Counted from the stretch's first letter, positions 51,407-60,714 are shown. The stretch: DNA of 64,000 bases from Streptomyces diastatochromogenes (GCF_002242805.1 NZ_MCGQ01000031.1:148336-212335), one strand, 5' to 3'. A program made the numbers and translations. The notes: a model not told the origin generated them from the sequence alone.

Positions 51407-52399
51407 ATGCGCCGCAACGCAAGCCTGGTCCTGCTCGGCTGCGCCGTGTTCTTCGCGGCGCTGTCCCCGCTGCTGCGCTGGTACGCCTTCCCGCGCCTGG
51501 CCAGGATCCCGCCGAACCAGTACCAGGACATGGTCCTGGAGGCCAAGGACGCCACCCTCCTCGACTACGGCACCATGCGCGCGAAGAAGGTCTCCAAGGT
51601 GACCATCGTGCAGACCCTCAAGGGCAACGTGGAGGCCGCCGAGAAGATCGAGAAGAGCGCGGGGCGACCCGTCGTCGTCTGGGACGGGCTGTCCTACCTC
51701 CAGGGCCCCGACGGCAAGATGATCTCCCGGATCCCGGAGCGCTACATCTTCGATGCCCACAGCCAGGACCCCGTCCACGCCACCGGCGAGTCCGTCGACG
51801 GCGACCCGGTCAAGCGGGACGGCATCGAGTTCAAGTGGCCCTTCCTGACCCAGAAGCGCGACTACGAGTACTTCGACGCGCAGACCCGCACCACCAACCC
51901 CATCCACTACAAGGGCACCCAGACCTTCCGCGGCCTGAAGGTCTACTACTTCGAGCAGACCATCCCCTGGACCAAGGTCCTCATGCCCAAGACCATGCCG
52001 GTCCAGGGCATCACCCCCGAGTCGGTGGCGAAGACCGGCACCACCCGCTGGTACAGCACCGTCCGGAAGTTCTGGGTCGAACCGGTCACCGGAGCGCCCG
52101 TCTACGGCGAAGAGCTCCACAAGGAGGAGCTGCGCGGCGGCACCCTGCTCGGCGGCCGCGCCAAGGTGACGGCGTTCGCCGGGGACGTGAAGATGCGCGA
52201 GGACTACATCGAACACACCGTCGCCCTCGTCAAACACAACCGCACCCTGGTCCTCCTGATGACCTCCTACCTGCCCTGGGGCTTCCTGACCCTCGGCGTC
52301 CTGCTCCTCGCGCTCGCCCTCTACCTGGAGGCACGCGGCCGCCGCCCCGAGGGCCCGGCACACACACAGGCGACGGAAACCGAACCGGTCAGCGCCTGA
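51407..52399 (+). CDS. DUF3068 family membrane protein
   Basis: A 330-residue protein with membrane segments at both ends (about 7-27 and 285-308) and a large extracytoplasmic domain between, the DUF3068 (PorA-like) architecture of actinobacteria. GGAGGG precedes the ATG. The external domain contains WPFLTQKRDYEYFD and PVYGEELHKEEL. No enzymatic motif is visible. It forms a likely operon with the 44-residue peptide. Its 3' end overlaps the convergent hrpB by 11 bp. Confidence 0.83.
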   Translation: MRRNASLVLLGCAVFFAALSPLLRWYAFPRLARIPPNQYQDMVLEAKDATLLDYGTMRAKKVSKVTIVQTLKGNVEAAEKIEKSAGRPVVVWDGLSYLQGPDGKMISRIPERYIFDAHSQDPVHATGESVDGDPVKRDGIEFKWPFLTQKRDYEYFDAQTRTTNPIHYKGTQTFRGLKVYYFEQTIPWTKVLMPKTMPVQGITPESVAKTGTTRWYSTVRKFWVEPVTGAPVYGEELHKEELRGGTLLGGRAKVTAFAGDVKMREDYIEHTVALVKHNRTLVLLMTSYLPWGFLTLGVLLLALALYLEARGRRPEGPAHTQATETEPVSA

Positions 52400-54914
52400 G
52401 CCGCGCGTTGGTGTGCCGGGTGGGCTCGGCGGTCGCCGGGTCCTCGGGCCAGGGATGCTTCGGATAGCGCCCCCGCAGCTCCGCGCGCACACCCTTGTAG
52501 CCGTCCTTCCAGAAGGAGGCGAGGTCGGCCGTGACGGCGGCGGGCCGTCCGGCGGGGGAGAGGAGATGGACGAGCAGCGGCACCCCCGCCACGGCGGGTG
52601 TCTCCCGCAACCCGAACATCTCCTGCAGCTTCACCGCGAGGACGGGCCGCTCCGGGTCCCCGTAGTCGATCCGGATTCTGGACCCACTGGGTACGGCGAT
52701 CCGTTCCGGCGCCAGCTCCTCCAGCCGGGCGGCCTCCCCGCTCGCCCAGGGCAGCAGCCGCGCGAGGGCCTGCCCGGCGTCGATCCGCCCGAGATCGGCC
52801 CGCCTCCGGGCCCGGCTCAGCTCCGGCTCCAACCACTCGTCCACGCGCGCGTGCAGGGCTTCGTCCGACACGTCCGGCCACGGCGCGCCGAGGTGGCTGT
52901 GCAGGAACGCCAGCCGCTGCCGCAGCACCTCCGCCTCCGCGGACCACCGCAACAGCCCGAACCCCTCCTGCCGTAGGCCTTCCAGAAGGGCACCGCGTAC
53001 GAGACCGGGACCGACGTCCCTCAGGGGCCGTACGGCCAACTCGATGGCCCCCAGTCGCTCGACACGCCGAGCCACGACATCCCCGTCGCCCCAGTGCACC
53101 TCGTCCCGTTCCTCGAACAGCGCCCCGGCCGCCGCTCGCGCCACGTCCTCGTGCACGCCCGCCGCCAGCCGCACACGCGCGTGCCCCTTCCCACCGGGCC
53201 GATCGGCGGCGGCGACGACGATCCAGGGCGCCCCACGCAGCGCCGACCCCTCGGACAACTCGGCCCGAGTCCCGGAGGCCATGAGGTACGACCCGCCGTC
53301 GAGCTTGGCGACACGCTCGGGGAAGGCGAGAGCGGCAACGAGCCCGGTGAGCTTGTCGTCAGCGGTGCGTGGCTCTGCTTGAACGTCCACCTGTGACTGA
53401 CGGTCATGGGTGGGCGGGTGGGAAAACTCCCCAGAGACGGCCCGCAGCCGCCGAACCTCGCTCCGCCACCGCTCCCCGTAGGCGTCACCCCCACGCCGAG
53501 CACGGCTCAAAGCACCAGCAAGATCATCCCCGTAATCCCGCGGCACCTCTTCAGAAAGCAGGGCAACAACCGAGGCACCCCCACCGGAGGTATCCAGCAG
53601 CGCCCGCCCCAGCCGAGGGTGCACCCCCAACCGCCCCAACCGCTGACCAACCTCCGTGGCCCGCCCGACGGAGTCCACCGCCCCCACCGCTGCCAACGCG
53701 GAGCGCGCGGCCGCCATCGCCCCACCCGGCGGTGCGTCCAGCAGCGCCAGTCCGGACGCGTCCGGATCGCCCCAGCAGGCCGCCTGAAGGGCGAACGCGG
53801 TCAGGTCGGCCACCTTGATCTCCGGCGCCGGAAAGGCCGGCAGCCGGACGTCCTCGGCCTCCGTCCAGCACCGGTACACCACACCCGGCGCCTCACGCCC
53901 GGCCCGGCCCGCCCGCTGCCGCCCGGCCGCCCGCGACGCCCGTACCGTCGCCAGCCCGCTCAGTCCGCGCGCGTGGTCCACACGCGATTCCCGCGCCAGC
54001 CCCGAGTCGACCACCACCCGCACCCCGGGCACCGTCAGCGACGACTCCGCCACGGACGTGGCCAGCACCACCCGGCGCCGCGCCCCGGCCGCCAGCACCG
54101 CGTCCTGTACGGCGGCCGGCGCCCGCCCGTGCACCTGCAGCACCTCGACATCACCCGGATCGCCCAGCTGCCCGGCCACGCGCGCGATCTCGCCCACCCC
54201 GGGCAGGAAACACAGCACGTCCCCCTCCCGCTCGGCCAGCGCCCGCCGTACCACCGACGCCACATGGCCCAGCAGCGCCGGATCGACCCACATGCCGTGC
54301 GGCGGCCGTACCGGACGCACAGGAGGCGCCCAGACGACGTCCACGGGATGCGCGACTCCCTCGGCCTCGACCACCGGAGCACCGCCGAGCAGCCGCGCCC
54401 AGCCCTGCGCGTCCGTGGTCGCCGACGCGGCCACCAGCCGCAGCTCCGGCCGCAGCGTCTGCCGTACGTCCCACAGGAAGGCGGCCACCGTGTCGGCGTC
54501 CAGATGCCGCTCATGGCACTCGTCGAGCACCACCACGTCGACGCCGGCCAGCTCCGGATCCCGTTGCAGCCGCTGCAACAGCACACCGGTCGTCACGACC
54601 TCCACGCGCGCGTGCCGCCCCACGACCCGCTCGCCGCGCACCGTGTGGCCGACGCTCTCGCCGGGCTTCTCGCCCAGCAGCCACGCCATCCGCCGGGCCG
54701 CCGCCCGCGCCGCGATCCGCCGCGGCTCGGCCACCACGACCCGCCGCGCGGGACCGCCGCCGACCAGCCCCGCCAGCACGAGCGGCACCAGCGTCGTCTT
54801 GCCGGTGCCGGGCGGCGCCACAAGCACGGCAGTGCCGTGCCCGTTCAGGGCGTCGCTCAGGGCGGGCAGGGCGGCACGGACGGGCAGCGAGTCCAGGGCG
54901 TCGTAACGGATCAC
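52389..54914 (-). CDS. hrpB: ATP-dependent RNA helicase HrpB
   Basis: An 841-residue DEAH-box helicase. Start taken as the GTG at 54914 (IRYDALDSLPVRAALP follows), as in HrpB homologues; a start at 54965 adds 17 atypical residues. Motifs are I APPGTGKTTLVP near 33, II DECHERHLD near 130, III ASATTD near 158 and VI GRQRAGRAGREAPG near 325. The long HrpB-specific C-terminal domain contains PSGSRIRIDYGDPERPVLAVKLQEMFGL (in part) near 735. Its cellular role in Streptomyces is not established. Confidence 0.93.
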   Translation of the reverse strand: MIRYDALDSLPVRAALPALSDALNGHGTAVLVAPPGTGKTTLVPLVLAGLVGGGPARRVVVAEPRRIAARAAARRMAWLLGEKPGESVGHTVRGERVVGRHARVEVVTTGVLLQRLQRDPELAGVDVVVLDECHERHLDADTVAAFLWDVRQTLRPELRLVAASATTDAQGWARLLGGAPVVEAEGVAHPVDVVWAPPVRPVRPPHGMWVDPALLGHVASVVRRALAEREGDVLCFLPGVGEIARVAGQLGDPGDVEVLQVHGRAPAAVQDAVLAAGARRRVVLATSVAESSLTVPGVRVVVDSGLARESRVDHARGLSGLATVRASRAAGRQRAGRAGREAPGVVYRCWTEAEDVRLPAFPAPEIKVADLTAFALQAACWGDPDASGLALLDAPPGGAMAAARSALAAVGAVDSVGRATEVGQRLGRLGVHPRLGRALLDTSGGGASVVALLSEEVPRDYGDDLAGALSRARRGGDAYGERWRSEVRRLRAVSGEFSHPPTHDRQSQVDVQAEPRTADDKLTGLVAALAFPERVAKLDGGSYLMASGTRAELSEGSALRGAPWIVVAAADRPGGKGHARVRLAAGVHEDVARAAAGALFEERDEVHWGDGDVVARRVERLGAIELAVRPLRDVGPGLVRGALLEGLRQEGFGLLRWSAEAEVLRQRLAFLHSHLGAPWPDVSDEALHARVDEWLEPELSRARRRADLGRIDAGQALARLLPWASGEAARLEELAPERIAVPSGSRIRIDYGDPERPVLAVKLQEMFGLRETPAVAGVPLLVHLLSPAGRPAAVTADLASFWKDGYKGVRAELRGRYPKHPWPEDPATAEPTRHTNARLRR

Positions 54915-54981
54915 GCCCCTAGTGTCGTACGACGCCGAAAACGCCCCCCACGCGCGCGTGCGCATATACGGACGAGACTGC

Positions 54982-55644
54982 TCAGTCCCGCTCGCAGACG
55001 AAGACGGCCGTACCCGGGATCAGGTTCCCGCGCAGGGGGGACCAGCCGCCCCACTCCGAGGTGTTCCACGCCGGCCACTCCGGCTCCACCAGGTCCACGA
55101 GCCGGAAGCCCGAGGCCACGATGTCCCGGACCCGGTCGCCGAGCGTCCTGTGGTGCTCGACGTACACCGCGTGGCCCTCCTCGTCCTGCTCCACGTAGGG
55201 AGTGCGGTCGAAGTAGGACGCGGACACCGACAGGCCCTCGGGACCGGGCTCGTCCGGGAACGCCCAGCGGATCGGGTGCGTCACCGAGAAGACGAAGCGG
55301 CCACCCGGCCGCAGCACCCGCCGCACCTCGCGCAGCACCAGCCGGGGGTCGGCCACGAACGGCAGCGCCCCGTACGCGGAGCACGCGAGGTCGAAGGAGC
55401 CGTCCGCGAAGGGCAGCGCGCCGGCGTCGGCGCAGACCAGGGGAAACGATCCGCCGATGCGCAGGGCGTGCTGGAGCTGGCGGTGCGAGAGGTCCAGGGC
55501 CACCGGGTGGGCGCCCTGGGCGGCCAGCCAGCGCGCGCACTGGGCCGCGCCCGCGCCGATCTCCAGGACGTCCTTGCCCTTCAGGTCCTCCGGGGCGCCG
55601 AGCAGCTCGGCCTCCACCTCGTCCAGGCCCTCCGGGCCCCACAC
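54982..55644 (-). CDS. Class I SAM-dependent methyltransferase, true start unclear
   Basis: A methyltransferase with SAM motif I VLEIGAGAAQCARWLA near residue 27, the acidic residue in PVALDLSHRQLQHA and motif IV-like FDLACSAYGALPFV near 85. The GTG at 55644 is the first canonical start, giving 220 residues. The frame stays open and coding-like for 55 more codons upstream, with STRANRGWWDRNADEYQ and DHGTFLGDDRFVWGPEG, typical for this family. No ATG, GTG, TTG or CTG exists there. The real protein may begin near 55809, or the start may have been lost. The substrate is unknown. Confidence 0.72.
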   Translation of the reverse strand: MWGPEGLDEVEAELLGAPEDLKGKDVLEIGAGAAQCARWLAAQGAHPVALDLSHRQLQHALRIGGSFPLVCADAGALPFADGSFDLACSAYGALPFVADPRLVLREVRRVLRPGGRFVFSVTHPIRWAFPDEPGPEGLSVSASYFDRTPYVEQDEEGHAVYVEHHRTLGDRVRDIVASGFRLVDLVEPEWPAWNTSEWGGWSPLRGNLIPGTAVFVCERD

Positions 55645-55951
55645 GAAGCGGTCGTCGCCGAGGAACGTGCCGTGATCGATCTGGTACTCGTCGGCGTTGC
55701 GGTCCCACCAGCCACGGTTGGCCCGGGTGCTCTCCGCGACCCCGGCGTCACGTCGGGTGGCTTCCGGCTCGAGCCCCTCGGGGTCGAGCGTTTCAGGCTC
55801 TTGGATGATCGGCTCCCTCGTCGTACTCTTCCGTCCAACCCGCCGGGCGCGCGCGTGTCACGGAAGGGGTCCCGCAGTCCTGCGTGGCCTGCTGGGACGA
55901 TTTTTTGTGCCGGGTATGCGGCGATCCGCCCCGGGTGTGCGCCTTCGCGCA

Positions 55952-55980
55952 TTGACCCTGCCCGGCTGCCCCCGTATGCT
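55952..55980 (+). promoter_or_regulatory. rpsA promoter
   Basis: TTGACC (55952-55957) and TATGCT (55975-55980) with 17-bp spacing make a near-consensus vegetative promoter. Transcription would begin near 55987, some 190 nt upstream of the rpsA ATG. Confidence 0.8.
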
Positions 55981-56060
55981 ACAAGTTGCGCTGCGGGCCT
56001 GCGCACCTCAGACGTAGCAGGCTGCGCTCGCATCTGTTGTATGTCCCCTCGGTTGTCGAG

Positions 56061-56087
56061 GCGCCATCACCAGTACTGGTGGGGCGC
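56061..56087 (+). other. Hairpin in the rpsA mRNA leader
   Basis: An inner palindrome CACCAG-TA-CTGGTG (56068-56081) is flanked by GCGCC (56061-56065) and GGCGC (56083-56087), giving a stable stem with two or three unpaired bases. It sits about 90 nt before the start codon. A regulatory role, for example S1 autoregulation, is possible. Confidence 0.6.
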
Positions 56088-56178
56088 TTCCTTGGCTGTC
56101 CGGCTTCTTCAGAGCGATACGGGCTCCCGGCGTAGCAGTACCTACGACTTTCTGTCCGTAACCGGAGCCCTTTCCCAC

Positions 56179-57672
56179 ATGACGAGCAGCACCGAGACCA
56201 CCGCCACCACCCCGCAGGTTGCGGTCAACGACATCGGTAACGAGGAAGCCTTCCTCGCCGCGATCGACGAGACGATCAAGTACTTCAACGACGGCGACAT
56301 CGTCGACGGCGTCATCGTGAAGGTCGACCGGGACGAGGTCCTGCTCGACATCGGTTACAAGACCGAAGGTGTCATCCCGAGCCGCGAGCTCTCGATCAAG
56401 CACGACGTCGACCCGAACGAGGTCGTCGCCGTCGGTGACGAGATCGAGGCCCTCGTCCTCCAGAAGGAGGACAAGGAAGGCCGCCTGATCCTCTCGAAGA
56501 AGCGCGCCCAGTACGAGCGTGCCTGGGGCACCATCGAGAAGATCAAGGAAGAGGACGGCATCGTCACCGGTACCGTCATCGAGGTCGTCAAGGGTGGTCT
56601 CATCCTCGACATCGGCCTCCGCGGCTTCCTCCCGGCCTCTCTCGTCGAGATGCGCCGCGTCCGCGACCTCCAGCCCTACGTGGGCAAGGAGCTCGAGGCC
56701 AAGATCATCGAGCTGGACAAGAACCGCAACAACGTGGTCCTGTCCCGCCGTGCCTGGCTGGAGCAGACCCAGTCCGAGGTCCGCCAGACGTTCCTCACGA
56801 CCCTGCAGAAGGGTCAGGTCCGCTCCGGTGTGGTCTCCTCGATCGTCAACTTCGGTGCCTTCGTGGACCTGGGTGGCGTCGACGGTCTGGTCCACGTCTC
56901 CGAGCTGTCCTGGAAGCACATCGACCACCCCTCCGAGGTTGTCGAGGTCGGCCAGGAAGTCACCGTCGAGGTCCTCGACGTCGACATGGACCGCGAGCGT
57001 GTCTCCCTGTCGCTGAAGGCGACCCAGGAAGACCCGTGGCAGCAGTTCGCCCGGACCCACCAGATCGGTCAGGTCGTCCCGGGTAAGGTCACCAAGCTGG
57101 TTCCGTTCGGTGCGTTCGTCCGCGTGGACGAGGGCATCGAGGGTCTGGTCCACATCTCCGAGCTGGCCGAGCGCCACGTGGAGATCCCGGAGCAGGTCGT
57201 CCAGGTCAACGACGCGATCTTCGTCAAGGTCATCGACATCGACCTCGAGCGTCGTCGCATCAGCCTCTCGCTGAAGCAGGCCAACGAGGCCTTCGGTGCC
57301 GACCCGGCCACGGTCGAGTTCGACCCGACCCTGTACGGCATGGCCGCGTCCTACGACGACCAGGGCAACTACATCTACCCCGAGGGCTTCGACCCCGAGA
57401 CCAACGACTGGCTCGAGGGCTACGAGACCCAGCGCGAGGCGTGGGAGCACCAGTACGCCGAGGCGCAGGCCCGCTTCGAGCAGCACCAGCAGCAGGTCAT
57501 CAAGTCCCGCGAGGCCGACGCTGCCGCTGCCGCCGAAGGTGGCGAGGCTGCCGCTCCGGCCGCGTCGGGTGGCGGTTCGTACTCCTCCGAGGGTGCGGAC
57601 ACCTCCGGTGCGCTGGCCTCGGACGAGGCGCTTGCCGCGCTTCGCGAGAAGCTGGCCGGTGGCCAGAGCTGA
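56179..57672 (+). CDS. rpsA: 30S ribosomal protein S1
   Basis: A 497-residue S1 protein that holds mRNA on the 30S subunit. Four S1 RNA-binding repeats are visible, at about 37-106, 124-190, 211-279 and 296-365, each with a V..G.V pattern and, in the last two, GLVHVSELS and GLVHISELA. This four-repeat form is usual in actinobacteria (E. coli has six). A Gln/Ala/Gly-rich acidic tail completes it. The ATG at 56179 has only a weak CGGAG 11 nt upstream, consistent with translation governed by the leader. Confidence 0.97.
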   Translation: MTSSTETTATTPQVAVNDIGNEEAFLAAIDETIKYFNDGDIVDGVIVKVDRDEVLLDIGYKTEGVIPSRELSIKHDVDPNEVVAVGDEIEALVLQKEDKEGRLILSKKRAQYERAWGTIEKIKEEDGIVTGTVIEVVKGGLILDIGLRGFLPASLVEMRRVRDLQPYVGKELEAKIIELDKNRNNVVLSRRAWLEQTQSEVRQTFLTTLQKGQVRSGVVSSIVNFGAFVDLGGVDGLVHVSELSWKHIDHPSEVVEVGQEVTVEVLDVDMDRERVSLSLKATQEDPWQQFARTHQIGQVVPGKVTKLVPFGAFVRVDEGIEGLVHISELAERHVEIPEQVVQVNDAIFVKVIDIDLERRRISLSLKQANEAFGADPATVEFDPTLYGMAASYDDQGNYIYPEGFDPETNDWLEGYETQREAWEHQYAEAQARFEQHQQQVIKSREADAAAAAEGGEAAAPAASGGGSYSSEGADTSGALASDEALAALREKLAGGQS

Positions 57673-57707
57673 GCTTCTCAGTGAGCTGAGGCTTAGCTCG
57701 TAGGTTT

Positions 57708-57747
57708 GAGGGCCCGTACCTTTCGAGGTGCGGGCCCTCAGATTTTT
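57708..57747 (+). terminator. Intrinsic terminator of rpsA
   Basis: A 14-bp stem (57708-57721 with 57726-57739, one G-U pair) closed by a TTCG tetraloop is followed by a T-run at 57743-57747. It is the most canonical rho-independent terminator in the window. Confidence 0.95.
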
Positions 57748-57858
57748 ATTGGGGCGACCGCCCTTTGGGTGCGGCCCGGTGGGGGCTTGTCGCGCCCACG
57801 CGGCGGAGCCGCATATGGATACAGCCCCGCGCGCCTAGGTGGGGTGCCCCGGCCCTTC

Positions 57859-58806
57859 TCAGGAAGTGACCGGGATATTCGTCAGACCCTTGCCGCCTGT
57901 CACCGTGTTGGTGCTGTAGACCGTCGTCTTGCAGCCGGCGCTGTAGTTGGTGACGTTGATGGCCAGCTGGGTCGTGCCGGTGGTGCCAGTCAAAGTTGAC
58001 TTGTTGTTCTTGAAGACCGTGCCGCAGCCCCAGCCGGACTGCTGGGTGTGGGTCTGGTAGCCGTCGTTGCCGGTGTTGTCCTGGACGAGGACGTCGTTGC
58101 CCTTCACGTCGACCCAGGAGTCGTCGTAGTTGGCGCCGGTCAGCCCGCTGCCGTCGAAGGTGTTGCCGACGATCTGCGCGCCCGTCGTGCCCTCCTTGAT
58201 GTCGACGTTCTCGCCGCCGACGTCGGGGCCGATCGTGTTGTTCAGGATCTGGATGCGGTCGCTCCTGTCGGACAGCGTGTTCGCGGTCCCCACGTACACG
58301 CCCTCGCCCATGCCCCGGCCGTCGTTCCCGGTGTCGTAGATCCTGGAGTTCCTGATCGCGCCGTCCGTGCTGGAGTTGCGGAAGTGCACGCCCTCCATGT
58401 CGAGCCCGTGCACCGTGACGCCGTCCACCACGACACCCTTGGCCGTGTCGATCACGATGCCCTTCTGGCCTCCGGTCACGGTCAGCCCGCTGACCGTCCG
58501 GTAGGACGCGCCGTTCAGGTGCAGGCCGTAGCCGCCGCTCGCGGTGAGTACGGCCCCGGGGGAGCCGGTGAGGGTGATGCGGGCCGTGGCGCCGGCCGGC
58601 GTGGTCGCCTTGAAGTTGCCGGTGTACGTGCCGTCCGCGAGATGGATCGTGTCGCCCGGCTTCGCGTTGCTGAGCGCGGTCTTGAGCTGCGCCGCGGTGC
58701 CGACCTCGACGGTCGAGGCGGCCGGGGCCTGGCCCGCGCAGAGGAGCAGGCCGCCGGTTGCGGTGGTCGCGGCGAGCAGGGAGGTGAGCAGCGTGCGCGT
58801 GCGCAT
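57859..58806 (-). CDS. Secreted right-handed parallel beta-helix protein
   Basis: A 315-residue exported protein: signal peptide with core LLTSLLAATTATGGLLLCAG and APAA cleavage near 30. It then has VEVGTAAQLKTALSNAKPGDTIHLADGTY (in part), the usual entry to PL6/PL9-like beta-helix enzymes, and repeating coils such as ITLTGSPGAVLTA, VSGLTVTGGQKGIVID and IRNSRIYDTGNDGRGMGEG. C-terminal cysteines (GWGCGTV, SAGCKT) may form a disulfide. It probably binds or cleaves a polysaccharide such as pectate. AGGAAGG precedes the ATG at 58806. Confidence 0.82.
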   Translation of the reverse strand: MRTRTLLTSLLAATTATGGLLLCAGQAPAASTVEVGTAAQLKTALSNAKPGDTIHLADGTYTGNFKATTPAGATARITLTGSPGAVLTASGGYGLHLNGASYRTVSGLTVTGGQKGIVIDTAKGVVVDGVTVHGLDMEGVHFRNSSTDGAIRNSRIYDTGNDGRGMGEGVYVGTANTLSDRSDRIQILNNTIGPDVGGENVDIKEGTTGAQIVGNTFDGSGLTGANYDDSWVDVKGNDVLVQDNTGNDGYQTHTQQSGWGCGTVFKNNKSTLTGTTGTTQLAINVTNYSAGCKTTVYSTNTVTGGKGLTNIPVTS

Positions 58807-58896
58807 GGGGGTGCCTTCCTGTCGTACGGACGCGGATCTCATACATGAACGATGTACGTGGATATGAACTCCGGTCTTCGTGAAGGTACGGACCAG

Positions 58897-58911
58897 TTGA
58901 CGGGGCGTCAA
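58897..58911. promoter_or_regulatory. Small palindrome between beta-helix and PAC2 genes
   Basis: TTGACG-GGG-CGTCAA is a perfect 6-bp inverted repeat in the 202-bp divergent intergenic region. TTGACG also resembles a -35 for PAC2. An operator is possible. Confidence 0.35.
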
Positions 58912-59008
58912 GATGCGCGGACCTAGGTGCCTGATCAGCGCCCTGACGCGGGAATGCCTACGCCCCAGGGCGCGTTGTGGAAGAGGAACACGAGGAGGAG
59001 CGGTCACA

Positions 59009-59947
59009 GTGCTTGATCCGCAGGGTTTGTACGCATGGGAGCCGAAGGGCCTGGCCGTCGTCGACATGGCGCTCGCCCAGGAGTCGGCCGGACTTGTCAT
59101 GCTCTACCACTTCGACGGATACATCGACGCGGGTGAGACCGGCGACCAGATCGTCGACCGGCTCCTCGACTCACTGCCCCACCAGGTCGTGGCCCGCTTC
59201 GACCACGACCGGCTCGTGGACTACCGGGCCCGCCGCCCGCTGCTCACCTTCAAGCGGGACAGCTGGACCGACTACGAGGTGCCGGCCATCGAGGTCCACC
59301 TCGTCCAGGACGCCACCGGCGCCCCCTTCCTGCTGCTCTCCGGGCCCGAACCGGACGTGGAGTGGGAGCGGTTCGCGGCCGCCGTACGGCAGATCGTGGA
59401 GCGGCTCGGTGTCCGCCTGTCCGTGAACTTCCACGGCATCCCCATGGGCGTCCCGCACACCCGCCCCGTGGGCCTCACCCCCCACGGCAACCGCACCGAC
59501 CTGATCCCCGGCCACCGCAGCCCCTTCGAGGAGGCCCAGGTCCCCGGCAGTGCCGAGTCGCTGCTGGAGTACCGCCTCATGGAGGCCGGACACGACGTCC
59601 TGGGTGTCGCCGCGCACGTCCCGCACTACATCGCCCGCTCCCCGTACCCGGACGCCGCGCTGACCGTACTGGAGGCCGTCACGGCCGCCACCGGGCTGGT
59701 GCTGCCGGGCATCGCGCACTCCCTGCGTACCGACGCGCACCGCACGCAGACCGAGATCGACCGGCAGATCCAGGAAGGCGACGAGGAGCTGACCTCGCTC
59801 GTCCAGGGCCTGGAGCACCAGTACGACGCGGCCGCGGGCGCCGAGACCCGGGGCAACATGCTCGCCGAGCCGGTCGAGATTCCGTCCGCCGACGAGATCG
59901 GGCGGGAGTTCGAGCGGTTCCTGGCCGAGCGAGAGGGCGAGAACTAG
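59009..59947 (+). CDS. PAC2 family protein
   Basis: A 312-residue PAC2 protein starting at the GTG at 59009 after GAGGAGGAG. Relatives in archaea and eukaryotes are proteasome-assembly chaperones; in actinobacteria the role is unclear but proteasome-linked function has been suggested. The segments LVMLYHFDGYIDAGETGDQI (part) near 28, NFHGIPMGVPHTRP near 148 and ARSPYPDAALTVLEAV near 215 mark the family. It ends in an acidic helical tail. Confidence 0.88.
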   Translation: MLDPQGLYAWEPKGLAVVDMALAQESAGLVMLYHFDGYIDAGETGDQIVDRLLDSLPHQVVARFDHDRLVDYRARRPLLTFKRDSWTDYEVPAIEVHLVQDATGAPFLLLSGPEPDVEWERFAAAVRQIVERLGVRLSVNFHGIPMGVPHTRPVGLTPHGNRTDLIPGHRSPFEEAQVPGSAESLLEYRLMEAGHDVLGVAAHVPHYIARSPYPDAALTVLEAVTAATGLVLPGIAHSLRTDAHRTQTEIDRQIQEGDEELTSLVQGLEHQYDAAAGAETRGNMLAEPVEIPSADEIGREFERFLAEREGEN

Positions 59948-60053
59948 GGGTGTCTTCTGGATCACGCAGGCGACGCGGGGTCCGGCACGCCCCAGCGCGG
60001 CCGGCCCGGCCGTAGGACCGACGCCGGGGGGTGGCCCAGTCAGTGGCAGGGCC

Positions 60054-60059
60054 TAAGCT
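60054..60059 (+). promoter_or_regulatory. Candidate -10 box giving leaderless coaE mRNA
   Basis: TAAGCT ends 7 bp before the coaE ATG at 60067, with no ribosome site between. Transcription would begin at the start codon. Confidence 0.4.
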
Positions 60060-60066
60060 TCCGCTC

Positions 60067-60714
60067 ATGCTGAAAGTGGGCCTGACCGGCGGCATCGGCG
60101 CCGGCAAGAGCGAGGTGTCGCGGCTGCTCGTGGAGCACGGAGCCGTGCTGATCGACGCCGACCGCATCGCACGCGAGGTCGTGGCGCCCGGCACACCCGG
60201 TCTCGCGGCCGTGGTGCAGGCCTTCGGCGAGGAGATCCTCGCCGCCGACGGCAGCCTGGACCGGCCCAGACTCGGCTCCATCGTCTTCGCCGATCCGGAG
60301 AAGCTGGCCGTCCTCAACTCGATCGTGCATCCCCTGGTGGGCGCCCGCTCCCGCGAGCTGGAGAGCACCGCGACCGAGGGCGCCGTGGTGATCCACGACG
60401 TGCCGCTCCTCACGGAGAACGCCCTGGCGCCGCTGTACGACCTGGTGATCGTCGTCGACGCGAGCCCCGAGACCCAGCTCGACCGGCTGGTCCGGCTGCG
60501 CGGCATGACCGACGACGACGCACGCGCACGCATGGCCGCGCAGGCGACCCGCGAGCAGCGCCGGGAGATCGCGGACATCGTGATCGACAACGACGTACCC
60601 CTGGACGCGCTGCGCAAGCGCGTGGCGGAGGTCTGGGACGACCTCGTGCGCCGGGCGCGCGACCCGCGCGCGACATCCGGGGACGGGCGATCGCGCGACG
60701 GCGGCGCGGAATAG
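60067..60714 (+). CDS. coaE: Dephospho-CoA kinase
   Basis: A 215-residue kinase for the last step of CoA synthesis (dephospho-CoA plus ATP to CoA). P-loop GLTGGIGAGKSEV at 5-17, IDADRIAREVV near 35, HPLVGARSRELE near 93 and RMAAQATREQRREIADIVIDN (in part) near 160 with the lid arginines are typical. The ATG at 60067 places the P-loop at the usual position; the C-terminus carries a short basic extension. It precedes the TPR gene by 49 bp. Confidence 0.95.
   Translation: MLKVGLTGGIGAGKSEVSRLLVEHGAVLIDADRIAREVVAPGTPGLAAVVQAFGEEILAADGSLDRPRLGSIVFADPEKLAVLNSIVHPLVGARSRELESTATEGAVVIHDVPLLTENALAPLYDLVIVVDASPETQLDRLVRLRGMTDDDARARMAAQATREQRREIADIVIDNDVPLDALRKRVAEVWDDLVRRARDPRATSGDGRSRDGGAE

Larger units (their letters stand above)
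55645..56178 (+). other. Leader region of rpsA and unannotated N-terminus of the methyltransferase
   Basis: The left part (to about 55809) carries the open reading frame that extends the methyltransferase on the minus strand. The right part holds the rpsA promoter (55952-55980) and a leader of about 190 nt with a strong hairpin (56061-56087). No small open frame stands out as coding. Confidence 0.6.

Noticed and set aside
54922..56178. Long in-frame extension upstream of rpsA
   Set aside because: It overlaps the methyltransferase and the rpsA promoter, and lacks S1 homology; the ATG at 56179 is the conventional start.
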